Shown here in pieces: positions 47,626 through 59,571 of a stretch of DNA of 64,000 nt. The translations under genes and the position numbers were made by a program. The notes beneath the pieces were generated by a model. It was not told the DNA's origin and ran no database searches. It was given only the letters and a program-made list of their open reading frames with translations. This DNA is from Diphasiastrum complanatum (taxonomy: Eukaryota > Streptophyta > Lycopodiopsida > Lycopodiales > Lycopodiaceae). Each line of letters begins with the position of its first letter. The stretch's first letter is position 1. Location of the stretch: positions 20,828,349 to 20,892,348 of the forward strand of contig CM055109.1 of the NCBI GenBank assembly GCA_029204225.1, written 5' to 3'.

Positions 47626-47742
47626 CTTGCGCTCAGCCACTTCTCTCCTGGATGAAAACCGTGGCAACGACATGAGAAAATAGATATCAGCATTTTTTAA
47701 GCAGCCATAAGAAACTACGATTGCAAGGTCGTAACAAATTAC

Positions 47743-47838
47743 CTGGGTCGACAACAAAGGTATCCAAGGAGTACAAGAGCTCGTCCAATCTACTCGTAAT
47801 CTCTGGCTCCACGTAGACATAGCGACAACTACCGTCAA
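47743..47838 (-). other. Probable non-coding 5' exon of the ZIF-like gene
   Basis: Bordered by TTTTGCAG on its 5' side and CCCAG|GTAATTTG on its 3' side. Splicing to the acceptor at 47647 (TTTCATCCAG|GAG) removes a 95-nt intron. It leaves an in-frame TAG upstream of the ATG at 47625, so this exon would be leader. Without splicing a longer frame reads through from 47844; that reading has no family support. Confidence 0.5.
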
Positions 47839-48567
47839 CTGCAAAACATACCAACAATCACTTATAGTCTGTCTCTCTGATTCAACAAACTTAGTTTCTG
47901 GATGAGATGTAGCAGGTGTGTACTTCTACGATTCCTGCAATTGGAAGTACTACGTTGAATCTATCAAATCTCACTCCTTAGTGCTTTCACATTACTGCGA
48001 AAATTCTCTGACTCTTTAGATCCAGAATCTGATCTCTACTAAGATCCTCCAGCTTATACGTCTTGCTTTCAATAAGCAGCAAACAGTCCTGTTATTTGCT
48101 TTAATGAGTTCAAGACAAAATGAGTTGAAGCCAAATTTCACCAAGCTCAATCATATATCGTAACATCTTGCAAACTTTCACTCAATCCTTCTTCAATTGA
48201 TCCATTTTACAGCAATATCAATGAAAAGCACTCGCAATATAACAGTAGAATTTCAGAGGAGGATAAGAATTTACATCCATATCATCAGAGGACTGAGCAA
48301 GTCCGATATCCATAAGATCGCAACATATATCTCTGATTGGCATGCAAATTTTCCTGTAACAGTTGCAATATTCATCAATTCTCGAGTCTTATAGCTTGAT
48401 TTCAGAATCGATGATGATGGGCAGCAAGATAAACAAGCCAACTCGATCAATCAATAAAGCAACCACTTGGGCGGTCATGCTTGATGGTGTTGAAATTAAC
48501 ATAGCAAGACTCACTTGTGCTGCTCCTAGTACAAGCTTTCAATGCTAAGTATGAGAAGATTCCCAAT

Positions 48568-48749
48568 CCAAGGGTGGACATCAAGTGAGAGAGTGCCACT
48601 CTGACTTTTCATATGTCTACCCTTGCAATGTTGTGACATCAAGTGAGAGAGTGAGGCTTGATGTATATCAATGCAATGACATCAAGTGAGAGAGTGGTAG
48701 TGATGTCCACCCTTGCATTCCTACTCTAGCACTTGATGTCCACCCTTGG
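48568..48749. repeat. Foldback with 20-bp perfect arms and three internal tandem words
   Basis: CCAAGGGTGGACATCAAGTG (48568-48587) is the exact reverse complement of 48730-48749. Between them GACATCAAGTGAGAGAGTG occurs at about 48577, 48635 and 48678, and TGATGTCCACCCTTG at 48701. The structure could be a miniature foldback element. Confidence 0.8.
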
Positions 48750-48877
48750 AACCCTTGGATGGACATCTTATTGAATTTGGCTTCAAATGCATATGTGAGA
48801 TTCAATTGGAGGCGTCACTTGGTGGGCCCCATGCTTGATGGTGCTAAAAGGTTGTAGATTTGTCTTTCCACTTGGAT

Positions 48878-48927
48878 CTAGCATGGAGGTGAAACCAAAG
48901 TGGAACCTAGCATGGAGGTGAAACCAA
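48878..48927. repeat. 21-bp word repeated twice
   Basis: CTAGCATGGAGGTGAAACCA followed by A occurs at 48878 and 48907, spaced 29 bp. Confidence 0.85.
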
Positions 48928-50066
48928 GAATCATTATGAGCTCCAATGTGCAAGGGCTTGTTTTTGGTGATTAAATTTTGAAGGTACATTTAAATGTACA
49001 TTGACTAGTCTTCAGAGCAAATGACATGAGCAGGGTGTGAAGCTTGGTTAGTGCCAATAAGGGAAATCAAGATTTGGCAATGAAATTTTGGAATCTACCT
49101 ATTTGTCAGGTTTCTAATGGATTGTCTTCTCTCGTACTTATTTTGGAATTCATTGGCCCCACCCACTCTATTAAAAAACATGGTACTAATTTGGCATTGT
49201 ACATTTTTTTGCTAGAAAGAAAAACCCAATCCAATTTCATCCCACAACTCTTGTTCAACGAGCTCCTAGCCTAGATTTTGAGGCCTTAGCTAGCTCTTTG
49301 ATGATAGCTAAGTGGCTCAGTGATCCACATGTCAAAAGCTTAGCCAAAATAGAACTAACATGCTCACTCATCTAGAAGTCAAAGGCTTAGACTTGTTCAT
49401 CTAGACTTGCTCTAAGGTGTCAACCCCATGATGCTCTTGAGAGAATTCTTGTATGGAATGGCCAATATCTTGTTGAAGTTTTTAGATTGAAATTTAACCT
49501 TGAAACATACACGTCGTAAGAAAGTTACAACTACCCTTCAATCTAACGGTTAGTGTGCATGTCAAGTTCCAAGTCTACGCTTGTTCCTTTGTTTTTATTG
49601 CCAAGGATGGTGATTCCTTCTATGTATTTTGCCAAATGTGCAAGTATATTGTATTAGCACCAACCATTAATTATGACCATATGCACACGAGGGCCCCAAG
49701 CCCCTCATAATCATAATTAGCTTACGAGTCGAGGTAGGCCTATTGACCTCTAATGGGATAATCAATCCAAGATCAGTCATGGGCATGAGATACCCAATTT
49801 GCCAACCAATGGGCTATTCTAAACACTTGTGCTATTGCTAGAAAACACTCACCTTATTTTTAGTAATATAACGTAATCAGCTAGTGGAATAGCCTTATGT
49901 AGACTATCTGAGTTAGTTATTTACTCTTTTTATTAGTATGCAAGATAAATGGCCAATAGAAAAGTGCCACGTTAGCTCATTTGGGCCCCAGTGTACAAGC
50001 CCTATTTTATATATGTTTTGAGTTCTCATATCTCATTTATGAAATAAAGAGCCTGAGTTCTTTCCA

Positions 50067-50172
<106 letters not shown>

Positions 50173-50559
50173 CATAAATAAAGCTTTATTAACGTCTTTT
50201 GGGCACCCGTGGGTGCATAAGACCAAAAAGAAAATATGTACAAGCATAGGAGGACGTGGCCATAAAATGCTATAAACTAGATACGAATGAAAGTGAAACA
50301 AAGCAAAAGCTAAATAAGCCCACAACCCGGACTAGGTATAATAGAAGCACTACAGAAAAAGTACCAATGTCCACAACCCGGACCAGGTAGAGAATAAGTA
50401 CATATCAGTGACAGTAAGTGTGAAGTGTCTACTGAGTGGAGTGTACAGTAGTGGGCTCTGATGGAGGCAAGTGGTGACTACATCTGGGATTTTTCCGCGG
50501 TTTCACATGGATGGAAATCTCATCATAAGAAACATAGAGCATCAACAATGGCAAACCAA

Positions 50560-50727
50560 AAGGATCCAAAGAGAGATGTCAACTTCCTGGCCATCATAGA
50601 AGAATTGATAATTGTGAAGGCACACTTTATTAATGAAACGATAAAGTGTCTGTTCAAAGACTTTTTTGTTATTCATCGATTTAGTACTCCATATTATTCG
50701 AGGAGTAATGGCCAAGCTGAATCTTCA
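50560..50727 (+). pseudogene. Gypsy integrase scrap interrupted by an LTR
   Basis: Plus-strand frame gives ETIKCLFKDFFVIHRFSTPY, then YSRSNGQAESS. This is the H-x-x-S-T-P-Y-x-x-x-x-N-G-Q-A-E-S block with the catalytic Glu of gypsy integrase. The similarity stops exactly where the LTR at 50728 starts. Confidence 0.75.
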
Positions 50728-51207
50728 TGTTATGGCCATATTCAGTTAAGGACCTAGAATAGTCCTAATATGGTAGACCGGCCCTCCATTACTCGAGATT
50801 ATTGGTCACGCCGTGATTAAATTCCATGTCAAGGCCTGTTTGTGACTAATTACCTTGAGAGGACCCAAACACTCTAATTGAGACATATGGAGTATTTCAT
50901 GCTTGTGTGACGGATATAGGCAGGAGAATTGCATGAAGAGATGTGATTTATTAATAGTTGACCTGCATGGAGGTTGCATGGTTTCATGCATAGGACTATA
51001 CTCTCTATATATAATGAGGTATGGATTCTCCCGTCGACATATTGGGTTTAGGTTACCAGGTTCTCTCTTCTTCCCTTGTTTCACATGGCATGGCTTGGGG
51101 GCTAGATCCAGTTTTGATCTAGCATTGGTTGGGTGGTTTGGCTACATAGTCTCTTCTATTGTGTTCTCCTATCCTCATCTTAGGGGCAATCCTTTTGGGT
51201 CTTTACA
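50728..51207 (+). repeat. LTR of a gypsy-like or non-autonomous element
   Basis: Starts TGTTATGGCC, ends TCTTTACA, one base before a primer-binding site. 480 bp. Its left end lies inside the older integrase frame, so it is an insertion. The internal region to the right (51222-53259) has no gag or pol frame. Confidence 0.65.
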
Positions 51208-51208
51208 T

Positions 51209-51221
51209 TGGTATCAGAGCC
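51209..51221 (+). other. Primer-binding site (initiator tRNA-Met type)
   Basis: TGGTATCAGAGCC, a full match to the common plant retrotransposon primer site, one base after the LTR end. Confidence 0.85.
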
Positions 51222-53259
51222 CAGCTAAGATGCGGTCTTGGATGGAAGTTGGAGGCAAGCTCTACATGGGATTGGAAGAGCAATGCACTTGGAGTAACAT
51301 CCCGGTTTGGAGTGCAGAATTCTCAAAGGAGATTTGGAATTGGAATTGTTAATTCTTGGAGCTCTTCAAAATTGTTGGTAACGTCATGTTTTAATTTTGA
51401 AGGAGAAGCTGAGAATTAGTCTTGTAATTTCATTCTGAATTTTCTGTTTTTTGTGAAAAATTCCAATTCATGTTTAATGATTTGCAAGAGCGAATCATGT
51501 GGCTTGATCATACTTTTGAGATTTGGATAGATGCAAGAATCTGTTATGTTTGATGGTATGATTCATGCATGACTAACTTTGTTTAATGATTGATTGATGA
51601 AAATCAATTTTTTTAAAAGAGTTAAACTATTAGTGATGTTGTTACATGATTCTAGTTTACAGCCAAAGTATAACATGATGAGAGTTGCCGCGGCTATAGC
51701 CGCCAGGAGGATTGTTTCTGATCATTTTTTTTATAAGAGAACCTTAGGGTTTGTAGGGACCCATGGCCTTTTTTTGTTCTTTAAAAAAAAACTTTAATTT
51801 TCAGGCTTTTGGCATGCATATGTAAGGTTGAGTTGGAGCCTGAGGGCAATCGACAATTCGGTAATTGCATGGATTGTTGCATGACAGTTATCCAAGGGTC
51901 AATTTGGTTTGACGGTAACTTAAAGGGCTGACTCTCGAAATTAACTCGGAAATTTTAACTTACTAGCACCCTGTTAAAGGAGCGTAGGTTCTTGGAGCTC
52001 GTTTGTTGAAGTGTAACCTTGGTTTTTGTATATGGTTTTCCGATTATGGTTAGAAGAAAATTGGATTTTCTTTCTCCATGGACAATGTGCATGTCATACG
52101 CTCTTCTCAACTTGACATTTGGCTTTCAGCAATGTAAGCCCAGCTTTTGTGGAACTTGAATACCATTATTCGTGGTCAAGCAGTATTAATCGATTTTCGA
52201 TGGGAGTTTTTCCAAAATCAATCTTGACGGAACGAAAGGAGTGGTACATTTCTCAGGCATATACCCAGTTTAGGAATTTGGTTCTTTGGTACGATGCTAT
52301 TTAAACCAATTAACTCTGGAGTATTGGTACTCCAAGAGAATAGAGTTAAATTGTGTTTTGTTTTTCTTCTTTTCAAATCGGTAGAACACGGATCAGTTGG
52401 TTATTGTGGTTTTTGATGATTTTTCGATCATTAAAATTGAACAAACCAAAGCTTTTGAAATACTTGTTAAATAAGTAATGGAATAAAGATCATAGTATTT
52501 GGAGGTAATTCTTTATTCGACAAAATTATTTGTAGTAAATACACAATAGAAAGTACCTGAATCCAAATTTTATTTTTCATTAATTACAGATTGCTTTAAC
52601 GAAGTAATTCTTAAGCAAGTAGGGAGAACAGTGCAATTTTATTGGAAAAATAATAATAATAGGAATTAAAAAACTGATTTCATTTCCAGTTAAATCCTAT
52701 GGTGAAATATATTCAAAAGATCAGACTGGTACTGTTTCACATACTAGTAGATGATTTTTGATGTATCAGTTATTCAGCCCAGGTATAGGATAGAAATGAA
52801 ATTGTTACAGACTTTTTTTTACAGTAACTAATTTTTAAACATTTACTAATGTCATTACGTCTTCTTGATACCTTAGCTGAAATACTTTCAGGGAGCTGAG
52901 AATTCTAAAGAGGAAAGAAGAGTGGACATCAGTGGTAGTAAGTGTGATCGGGAAATGTATTTCGCAGTTAGGATTTTGGTAATCCCAATAAATAATTGCT
53001 TAATATCAATTATTAATTTCCTGGATAGAATTCATTTAGTTGATTTCATAACTTATATCTTTGTAACCATTGAGGTATCCACAAATTTGGATGTCAATTG
53101 TGATGTTAGAAGTAGAATTTGATACGTGGATTACATAGGATCTGTTAATTGATAGAAGCTTGTCCCTAGAGTTGATGCTCTTGGATCTAGGGGGATCTGA
53201 AGCTTATCATTAACATGTAAGGATCAGAATGTAGTGTTGAACCATGTTAATTTCTTCTT
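51222..53259. other. Non-coding sequence after the LTR, possibly internal region of a non-autonomous element
   Basis: No retrotransposon protein recognised over 2 kb; AT-rich. A second copy of the LTR was not found, so the element's end is unknown. Confidence 0.45.
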
Positions 53260-53260
53260 T

Positions 53261-54062
53261 CTAAATCATAGAATCAGGTGTGGATTTGTGGTATCCATCT
53301 GATAGGCTAACAACCATCCAAATAAATGGATTTTCCAGTATTAAATAGCCGACTAGATCACTGTCTGTTATGTATTTCGTCTCATCAACAATTTTTATCT
53401 TGCCAGTTTCAGGTATATAAACACGATAATATGAGGAATGTAACCCGAATCCTACCAAAAAACTTTGTTCTGTCTTTTCATCGAGTTTTCAGCTTATCTG
53501 GTATGTGCATATACATTGTGCATCCAAATGTCCGAACATGTGCAAGATTTGGCTTTGACTTCCACCATATCTCATGAGGAGTTTTATCCAGTATTCAAGA
53601 TTTCAGAATACGATTCTGAAGATAATTTGATATAGCCACTGCTTCTGCCCACAACTGTTTTGGTGCTTTCGCATGAGCCATCATACACCTTGCAGCTTCC
53701 ATCAGTGTATGATTCCTTCGTTCAGCTATTCCATTGTGCTGAGGTGTATAAGATGCAGTCTTCGTGTGCATAATACTTTGATCAGTACAATATGCTTTGA
53801 ATTCGTAGAAAATGTACTCACCTCCACGATCTGTGTGAATTTGCTTCAACTTATGGTCTGTCTGCTTCTCAGCCCAATTCGTATACTCAACGAATTTCTT
53901 GAAAGCTTTAGATTTGGTACGAATAAAGTATACTACAGCGAACTTGTTGAAGTCATCAATAAACGTACATGAAGTACTTTGCATCACCCAACGACAATAT
54001 TCTGAATGGTCCACAAATATTTGAATGCACAATTTCAAGTACCTTAGTTGCTTTATAAACAT
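53261..54062 (-). pseudogene. Copia D integrase
   Basis: Zinc-finger Cys pair CESCLKGKMTRTPFSKD lies just upstream (about 54090) in another frame. Frame 54062-53595 has KQIHTDRGGEYIFYEFKAYC, ASYTPQHNGIAERRNHTLME and AARCMMAHAKAPKQLWAEAV. The second Asp and the Glu are in place; the first Asp region is broken. The C-terminal frame 53458-53261 has FGLHSSYYRVYIPETGKIKI. Confidence 0.88.
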
Positions 54063-54117
54063 CTTTACTGAAAGGTGTTCTAGTCATCTTGCCTTTAAGA
54101 CATGATTCGCAGGTAAT

Positions 54118-54829
54118 TCAAATATCTCTTCTTTTGATTTCGACTCCTTGAATTCTTTGACTTTTGTTGGCTTGGTACAAGACTTCCATGTTCATGTGAC
54201 ATAGCCTCTTGTGCCACAGTACATCTGTCGATTCTTGAGTTTGATTGACTTGTTCGATTCTTGTTCGAATGTTCAGGTGATATAAATTTCCTTCTCTGTT
54301 GCCTTTAGCAACCAGGTTATCAGAATATTTCTCGAACAGTTTACAAGAGTTCTTCGTGAAGGTTACTGACATGCTTGTATCCACTATCTTAGCTACAGAT
54401 AGAAGATCTTTATCAAGAATAAGGACATAGAGAACTTCCTCCAATTTCTTGTCTCCCTGATTTGTGTCCAGCCATAATACACCAGTTCCATCAACCACGT
54501 ATTTAGAACCGTCTCCAAGTATAATGAATCTCAAATAGTTCGTCTTCTTGTACTCGGACAATATTTGTTTCCAGAAAACAAAATGTGAGGTGGCTCCCGA
54601 ATCAAGTACTACTTCTCAAATCGAATTAGATGAACAACATAGATCAATACTAACATAGGCTGTTGAGTTCCTTGTTGCTCTGTCTTCTGCTGCTCTGGAG
54701 CATTCTGCTTTGTCTTCAACATAGTTTGAATATGAAGATTCGCTTTGATTCTGCTCCTGTTGTGTCATCGATGTAGTATAGAGGTTCATCGTTGGGAGCG
54801 GCAACCTTGCCTTCACCTGTATATCAAGA

Positions 54830-54832
<3 letters not shown>
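54118..54832 (-). pseudogene. Copia D protease and pre-integrase
   Basis: The linker frame (QQEQNQSESSYSNYVEDKAE) ends in a stop at 54616-54618. A second frame then gives VVLDSGATSHFVFWKQ with an intact DSG active site. Frame 54561-54118 follows with LRFIILGDGSKYVVDGTG, DLLSVAKIVDTSMSV and LWHKRLCHMNMEVL, the histidine end of the integrase zinc finger. Confidence 0.87.

Positions 54833-54925
<93 letters not shown>
54833..54925. repeat. (GA)46 microsatellite
   Basis: Uninterrupted GA bordering the truncated end of copia D. The surrounding GA-rich and CT-rich peptide frames are artefacts of the repeat. Confidence 0.98.
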
Positions 54926-54926
<1 letters not shown>

Positions 54927-55821
54927 AAAGTTTCAAGTAGCGAGAGGTTTGGGAGGCCCGAGAACCTTTCCCAAACTATTTGGTCGCTACTTAGAGAGAG
55001 GAGAGAAGAGAGAGAGGAAATGCCTAGGTTGAGAAAGACAGAGGAGCTAAACGAAACCAACGACGCGACACGAAAAAAAAAATGTCGCTTTTTGCCCTCA
55101 CGCTCCAAAGACTACCCGCAAAGATCATGCAAGTACCTAGAAGTATAGAAATCTGATCTGATGGCATGACGTCAGCAGACACTCCCTAGGTCATGGCTTA
55201 ATTTGCCACTCTAATCTCCTAGTTAGTTGTAGATGCCTAATCACTCTAATCTTAGATCTACAAAGAGCGACTGTACTTACTGGATCATACTTGACATATA
55301 GACCAGAACAGAATACACATATAGCGTAATATAGAGGAAGTTTAATGCTAGTAAATCAATCAAGACAAAATACAGAATACATGTCCGCCTACAAGCAAAG
55401 ACGATTCTATCTAAGGTCAGAAGATCCAACTGTCCACTAGTGAAGCGAGACTATTACTGAGAGAACCGTGTTTCTCCCACGCCAACGCACTACGTGAATT
55501 TGCATGCAGTGCTTGAAGAAAACAGAGAAAGATCAATATAGATGATTTTCTTGCTGTGTATGATCTCGAATGCAAATGTGTCTGATGTTAATCGTGTGTC
55601 TGAGTTTTCTTGTTCAATTGAATTGCGCACCTTGGTTGAAACTATGTTGAATGCTGCATTAACTTTATGATCGTAGATCAGTAGTGCTTGACTACATTCT
55701 GGAGGATAGTAGGAGTGATTCAGCTGGTAGTGTCCAGCAATCAACATCTGAACTCCGTCCAAACTGATGAGAATTGTGCTTGATTCATCTTCGCAAATCC
55801 GACGATTCCGAATCTCAAAGG
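54926..55821. other. Region between copia D and copia E
   Basis: Non-coding. Should contain the 5' LTR of copia E just left of 55822, but its start could not be identified. Confidence 0.45.
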
Positions 55822-56099
55822 TGGTATCAGTGCATATCACACCGAACTTACCCTTTATTCCCTATAGTGGTATCAGCGGGTTATCCTGTCATATTCAGAC
55901 ATAGCCAAGAAGCTATCAGATCCAGGAGGCCAAGCATTCAAGCAATCACCCATCAACGAGGAAACAGACTCAAGAAGCAATGGCTTCAATTAGCAGCATG
56001 CAGAGCAAGATCTGCACAATACTTGACTCTTCAGGATCTAACTTTCTGGCCTGAAAAGTGAAGACATCACTGATACTCAAGGGCGAAGGGCTCTTTCCC

Positions 56100-56880
56100 T
56101 GGGTGGATGGCACATAAGAAATGCCTACGACAATGGGCAAGGAGCTACGCGAATGGAGGGAGAAAAACAACAAGGTAGTAGCCTTGCTATCATCTTCCAT
56201 CGAAGATAGCCTCACACTTGACCTAGAAATACTCTCCAAAGCTAAGGAGATGTGGGATGCATTGCTCACAAGATTTCAGACGAAATAAAAAAGTCAGATC
56301 TTGATGCTGGAAGATCAGCTAACCAACCTATAGTGGGATGGAAAGGACCTCACCTCTTTCAAAAGAAAGATGAAGAATCTGTTTCTATCACTACATATCT
56401 CTGGAGCAGAGAATGTAGTGTTAGCTGAGAAGCAGCTCACATACCTGTTGAGAGCCTTACCCAGATCATTCCAGACAACGAGGACCCTGCTCGCGAAAGA
56501 TCCTACCATGAACCTCGAAAAGGCGATTGTCGAGATTCGAGAGGAAGTCTAGGCCAGAGAACATCTTGATAACAAAGATGGTTCTGACCAAGCCCTCTAC
56601 GACAACAGAGAAAAATCAAAAAAACAATTTAAGCCTAAGAGGGAGTCAAATCAAAGGCAGAATCGTGACCAGCAAGCAGAAAGAACAAGCAAAGGCAATT
56701 GGAAGACCAAAGGGAGGTCGAAACAACAAGGTGCAGACAAGAAGACTTGTGTGAGATGTAGAAGAGACGGACATACAATAGATACGTGCTGGCTCAATCC
56801 CAAGATTGAGTGTATCCATTGCCACAAGAAGGGTCATGCAGCCATGGATTGTCGCCAGAACCCAAAACAAATCAGCACAT
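56100..56880 (+). pseudogene. Copia E gag with two intact zinc knuckles
   Basis: Segments KELREWREKNNKVVALLSSS, SKAKEMWDALLTRFQTK (then a stop), FKRKMKNLFLSLHISGAENV and LPRSFQTTRTLLAKDPTMNL form the UBN2-type gag in three frames. Near 56745-56790 is CVRCRRDGHTIDTC and near 56815-56855 CIHCHKKGHAAMDC; both keep the CX2CX4HX4C pattern. Two knuckles are more than the single one in A2 and C. Confidence 0.87.
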
Positions 56881-58152
56881 AATAGACAGGAGAACAACAA
56901 TAGTTCATCCTATGTCCAGGAGCCCAAGAGCTTGAAGATGGGCGAAGAAAGAACGAACAAAAATTGTTCGACCACCTACATCTGTGAAGATGTGTGTGCA
57001 GCGTCAACATCTGACACACACGAGGTGATCCTAGATTCAGGAGCCACTTCACACTTCGTGACATCAAGACGAATCATGTCTGATTTCAGAAGGGCAGATC
57101 CTTCAAGATTCATAGTTCTTGGAGATGGATCTAAACATCAAGTGAACGATATTGGTCCACTATGGCTCAACGCCAACGGCAGAGACGGACGACTCGAAGA
57201 TGTTCTGTTCATGCCAACTCTGCAGCAAGACTTGCTCTCTGTGGCAAGGATAGCAGATGCAGAGATGCGTGTGACATTCTCTAACGAAGCATGTAATGTG
57301 ATTGACGCCAGTACCAATTCTCTCATCACTCAAGGCAGAAGGAAAGACAACCTGTATCATCTGAAGGTACGCCTACCTGAAGATCAGGTGCATCAGACCC
57401 ATGACGACTTGCCAGACACTCTGTGACACAGAAGACTCTATCACATGAACTCAATGACAATTTACCAGGTAAGCCATCATGGAGCGATAACAGAGGTCAG
57501 CATCTCAAATGCAACCAGTTTGACCACCTGTGATGTATGTTTGAAAGGCAAGATGTCACACACACCATTCATTAAAGACTCCTATAGAATGACAAAGATT
57601 CTAGAGCTAATTCACTCTGACATCTGCAGGCCATTCAACGTGATCTCAGTAGGAGGTCCAAAGTATTATATAACCTTCATTGATGACTATAGCAAATTTG
57701 CCAGAGTGTATTTTATTCAGAATAAATCTGAAGCACTCGATAAATTCACAGAATATGTGAATTGAGTAGAGAGATGTATAGGCAGCAAAGTGAAGCAGAT
57801 CAGAATAGATCGATGTGGCAAATATATCTCGAATCGCTTCATTGACTTCTGCAATGATCGTGGCATCAGTCATAGAAGAACTGCACCCTACACACTGCAG
57901 CACAATGGTGCTGCTGAACGAAAGAATAGGACCCTAATGGAAGCAACCAGATGCATGATGGCCTATTTGAAGGCTCAAAGGGCATTGTGGGCTGAAGCAG
58001 TAGCTACAGCCACATACATCCAAAACAGGACAGACAAGTCTGGTGTTCCTCACACGACACCACATGAGCTATGGTGGGATAGAAAGCCCAACCTATCTCA
58101 CATCAGAATCTTTGGTTGTGCAGCATATGCACATATTCCTGATAAGCTTTGA
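56881..58152 (+). pseudogene. Copia E protease and integrase
   Basis: Frame 56806-57426: protease VILDSGATSHFVTSRRIMSD (intact DSG), then FIVLGDGSKHQVNDIGPLWL and LLSVARIADAEMRVTFS. After a stop, frame 57445-57765: CDVCLKGKMSHTPFIKDSYR, LIHSDICRPFNVISVGG, YYITFIDDYSKFARVYF. Frame 57790-58152: QIRIDRCGKYISNRFIDFC, APYTLQHNGAAERKNRTLME and PHELWWDRKPNLSHIRIFGC. The conserved D-x-G-G-E is D-R-C-G-K here, next to the second catalytic Asp. Confidence 0.9.
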
Positions 58153-58227
58153 AAGAAGCTTGATGAGAAAGCCGAGCAGGGATTTCTAGTAGGTTATGAC
58201 AATAATTCGTCATACTACAGAGTCTAC

Positions 58228-58695
58228 ATGCCAGACACGAACACTGTGAAAACAGTGAGGGATGTCAAATTCGACGAGAGCAGGACAATGGCCAACGATG
58301 ATCCTGTTAGCTACGAAGTTCTGGAGAGACAATACTATGACCTGCCGCCAATGACAGAGGGAGCAGAAGACGAACACGAAAACAAAGATTTTCGAGTCAT
58401 CTCCCATTCAAACGACGAATCTGACGAAGAAAGATTCGAGAGGCAACCTGCCGCCGCAGTTCCTGTAAACCAAGTTGGTTCCGGATCGAACAGAGCAGAC
58501 AAAGGCAAAGGCATAGCTGTTCCAGGAGGATCTCCTAGAAGGTCAACAAGACCACAAAGAGCACCAACAAGATATGTGCCAGACAGCTCAACTTCCACAT
58601 CAGAAGAGTTCTGCGGATTCAGTGGCAAACCAAAGACATTCGAGGAGGCGATTGAAACTCCAGAAAAGGACAGATGGATCCAAGCCATGAATTAA
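58228..58695 (+). pseudogene. Copia E integrase C-terminal linker
   Basis: Acidic linker between integrase and RT, with RRSTRPQRAPTRYVPDSS and EEFCGFSGKPKTFEEAIETP, the usual copia junction. It ends with a stop where WIQAMNxEMESM continues into the RT frame. Upstream, SSYYRVYMPDTNTVKTVRDV matches copies D and F. Confidence 0.85.
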
Positions 58696-58698
58696 GAG

Positions 58699-59250
58699 AT
58701 GGAGTCCATGAGAAAGAACCAGGTATGGACGTTGGAGCCATTACCACATAAGCACAAGACTGTCAAATGCAAATGGGTCTTCAAGCTCAAATACGGACTA
58801 GATGGAAATGTGACAAAATACAAGACAAGATTGATAGCGAAGGGTTTCTCTCAGAGATACGGTATTGACTACTCTAAAACCTTCTCTCCTGTTGTCAAAC
58901 ATTCGTCCCTACGTCTATTATTTGTGTATGCAGCAGCTTATGACCTCAGGATCCACATTGTGGACGAGAAAACAGCCTTTTTGCATGGAAAATTAGACGA
59001 AGAGTTCTACATGGATCAACCCCCAGGATTCGTCTCGAATTCACTTCCTGACTATGTATGCAGAATGCATAGAGGCATCTACAGTCTGAAACAATCAGCC
59101 CGACAATGGTACAAGAAGAAAGATCAAGCCATGAAATCATTAGGATTCAAGCCTCTACTGGCTGACTCTAATGTATACGTCAGAGTTATAGATGGGCAGA
59201 TCATCATAGTGGCTGTATATGTGGACGACACTCTGATATTTACACAAAGA
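58699..59250 (+). pseudogene. Copia E reverse transcriptase, 3' part lost
   Basis: Frame from MESMRKNQVWTLEPLPHKH through VKCKWVFKLKYGLDGNV, LIAKGFSQRYGIDYSKTFSP, HIVDEKTAFLHGKLDEEFYM and IYSLKQSARQWYKK to an intact VYVDDTLIFTQ. The translated frame then runs into TA and GT repeats, giving false YIYI and VCVC peptides. RT palm is about half complete. Confidence 0.9.
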
Positions 59251-59287
59251 TCCAAGGGAAGGTGCCCACTTAGTCACAGTATAAGTA

Positions 59288-59439
<152 letters not shown>

Positions 59440-59501
59440 AATATATATCTCTATATATATTTAAACTTATGTACAGTTTTGCGCATGTGTATGGGTGCAC
59501 C

Positions 59502-59571
59502 CATGCATCCTCCTCCCCTCACCCATGCATGAGCTTTTTCTAACTAAAAAACTTGGGGAGGAGGATGCATG
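59502..59571. repeat. 17-bp perfect inverted repeat
   Basis: CATGCATCCTCCTCCCC (59502-59518) and its exact reverse complement (59555-59571), 36-bp loop; a partial third copy lies near 59593. Confidence 0.85.

Larger units (their letters stand above)
47850..50060. other. Upstream region of the transporter gene and intergenic DNA
   Basis: Promoter and first leader exon presumably lie here but cannot be placed. Short repeats at 48568-48928 are listed separately; otherwise nothing recognised. Confidence 0.45.
53260..54832 (-). mobile_element. Ty1/copia retrotransposon D, protease-integrase part only
   Basis: Minus-strand order: end of the gag linker, protease, pre-integrase, integrase, integrase C-terminus. 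It begins at a GA microsatellite (54833) and breaks at about 53260, before RT. Same broad family as E and F (shared SSYYRVYIPE segment). Confidence 0.87.
55822..59250 (+). mobile_element. Ty1/copia retrotransposon E, 3'-truncated
   Basis: Plus-strand order: primer-binding-site-like TGGTATCAGTGC (55822) and a second, TGGTATCAGCGG (55868), gag, two zinc knuckles, protease, integrase, linker, RT. The copy stops just after the RT catalytic box, at a TA/GT microsatellite (59294). RNase H and the 3' LTR are missing. Confidence 0.9.

Noticed and set aside
47491-47844. A single 117-codon N-terminal exon for the transporter
   Set aside because: The frame reads through a good GTAATT...CATCCAG intron and the extra residues have no family similarity. 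Kept only as a possible retained-intron form.
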